Assembly: GCF_001427865.1 (NCBI RefSeq)
Contig: NZ_LMHH01000004.1
Location: forward strand, 42,125 to 106,124
DNA: 64,000 nt
Origin: Altererythrobacter sp. Root672
GTDB taxonomy: Bacteria > Pseudomonadota > Alphaproteobacteria > Sphingomonadales > Sphingomonadaceae
Reading direction: 5' to 3'
The translations under genes and the position numbers were made by a program. Shown piece after piece: positions 63,786 to 64,000 of the stretch (the first letter of the stretch is position 1; each line of letters starts with the position of its first letter). Below the pieces are notes generated by a model. That model saw only the letters and a program-made list of their open reading frames with translations. It had not been told where the DNA came from and ran no database searches.

Positions 63786-63973
63786 GTTTTGTTCCTGCCC
63801 GAGCGTGGCGGGTTTGGCTAGGGGCAAGCGACCGGCATCCACCGGTGCGGTAGCGGGGGTGACGGGGTGAGGTGAAGGTTGGCTCCAACGGCAGCTTGGC
63901 AAATCGGGCTATCCGTTGCAGACACTGGTCAAAATAATAACGGGACACAGTCCCGATTGAGGGGATGACCATA

Positions 63974-64000
63974 ATGCGCCTGCGATCGCGCCTGCTCCGT
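63974..64000 (+). CDS. 5' end of an unidentified gene (partial)
   Basis: ATG at 63974 follows GAGGGG by 9 nt and opens a basic N-terminus (MRLRSRLLR) that runs off the window. The Arg-rich start could be a signal or membrane-anchor sequence. An ATG at 63965 is too close to the ribosome site. Too little is visible to name it. Confidence 0.4.

Overview
This is a chromosomal segment of a GC-rich alphaproteobacterium, most likely a member of the Sphingomonadales (Erythrobacteraceae or Sphingomonadaceae). I base this on the protein families present: ATP-type PckA next to a DUF983 protein, an IF3 N-terminus of alphaproteobacterial type, a PEP-CTERM-like surface protein, a palindromic intergenic repeat of sphingomonad type, and many secreted proteins of the kind common in that order. 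The assignment is inference. No 16S rRNA is present.

Layout. Positions 1-10.3 kb hold a partial polysaccharide flippase, a YjdM-like protein, a DUF1275 membrane protein, a SulP anion transporter co-transcribed with an XRE regulator, pckA with a DUF983 gene, and a secreted EreA/ChaN-like protein. Two copies of a small divergent cassette (small protein, perfect 17-bp palindrome, XRE regulator) lie here in inverted orientation. One copy is intact (5.1-5.8 kb). In the other (1.4-2.2 kb) the regulator is a frameshifted pseudogene. At 8.1-8.9 kb two 153-154 bp MITE-like elements with IS21-like ends, plus a third lone end, abut the 3' stump of a histidine kinase gene.

Positions 10.3-25.4 kb form an accessory island: a DUF3489-DUF2924-serine recombinase module, an AIPR protein with a PD-(D/E)XK-like motif, an overlapping SIR2-HerA pair (known anti-phage architecture), a reverse transcriptase of defence type with a very acidic tail, an unknown protein, and a DUF5681 plus ParB-methyltransferase pair. 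A long non-coding tract follows, with a helically phased ~21-bp repeat array and a degenerate copy of the 3' end of tRNA-Ser(GGA). The intact tRNA-Ser closes the island.

Positions 25.4-64 kb are mostly core genome: a zinc metallopeptidase, a cyclophilin-type isomerase, spoT/rel, an aminotransferase, an M1 aminopeptidase, hemF with a GlcG/HbpS-like gene, pdeM, infC (apparently starting at ATA), a DASS transporter, a Cys/Met PLP enzyme, several secreted proteins, an OmpA-type protein, OpgC, a TPR sulfotransferase, LysE, a cupin plus SnoaL pair, ispG in a tight operon, two different L,D-transpeptidases, a DMT transporter, acnA, a rhodanese, a Ser/Thr-rich PEP-CTERM-like protein, and ruvA and ruvB with a foreign-looking gene wedged between them. 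Many neighbours overlap by ATGA or GTGA, showing translationally coupled operons.

The strongest candidates for new biology are the palindrome-controlled small-protein/XRE cassette, the reverse transcriptase with its acidic tail, the phased repeat array beside tRNA-Ser, and the gene inserted into ruvAB.
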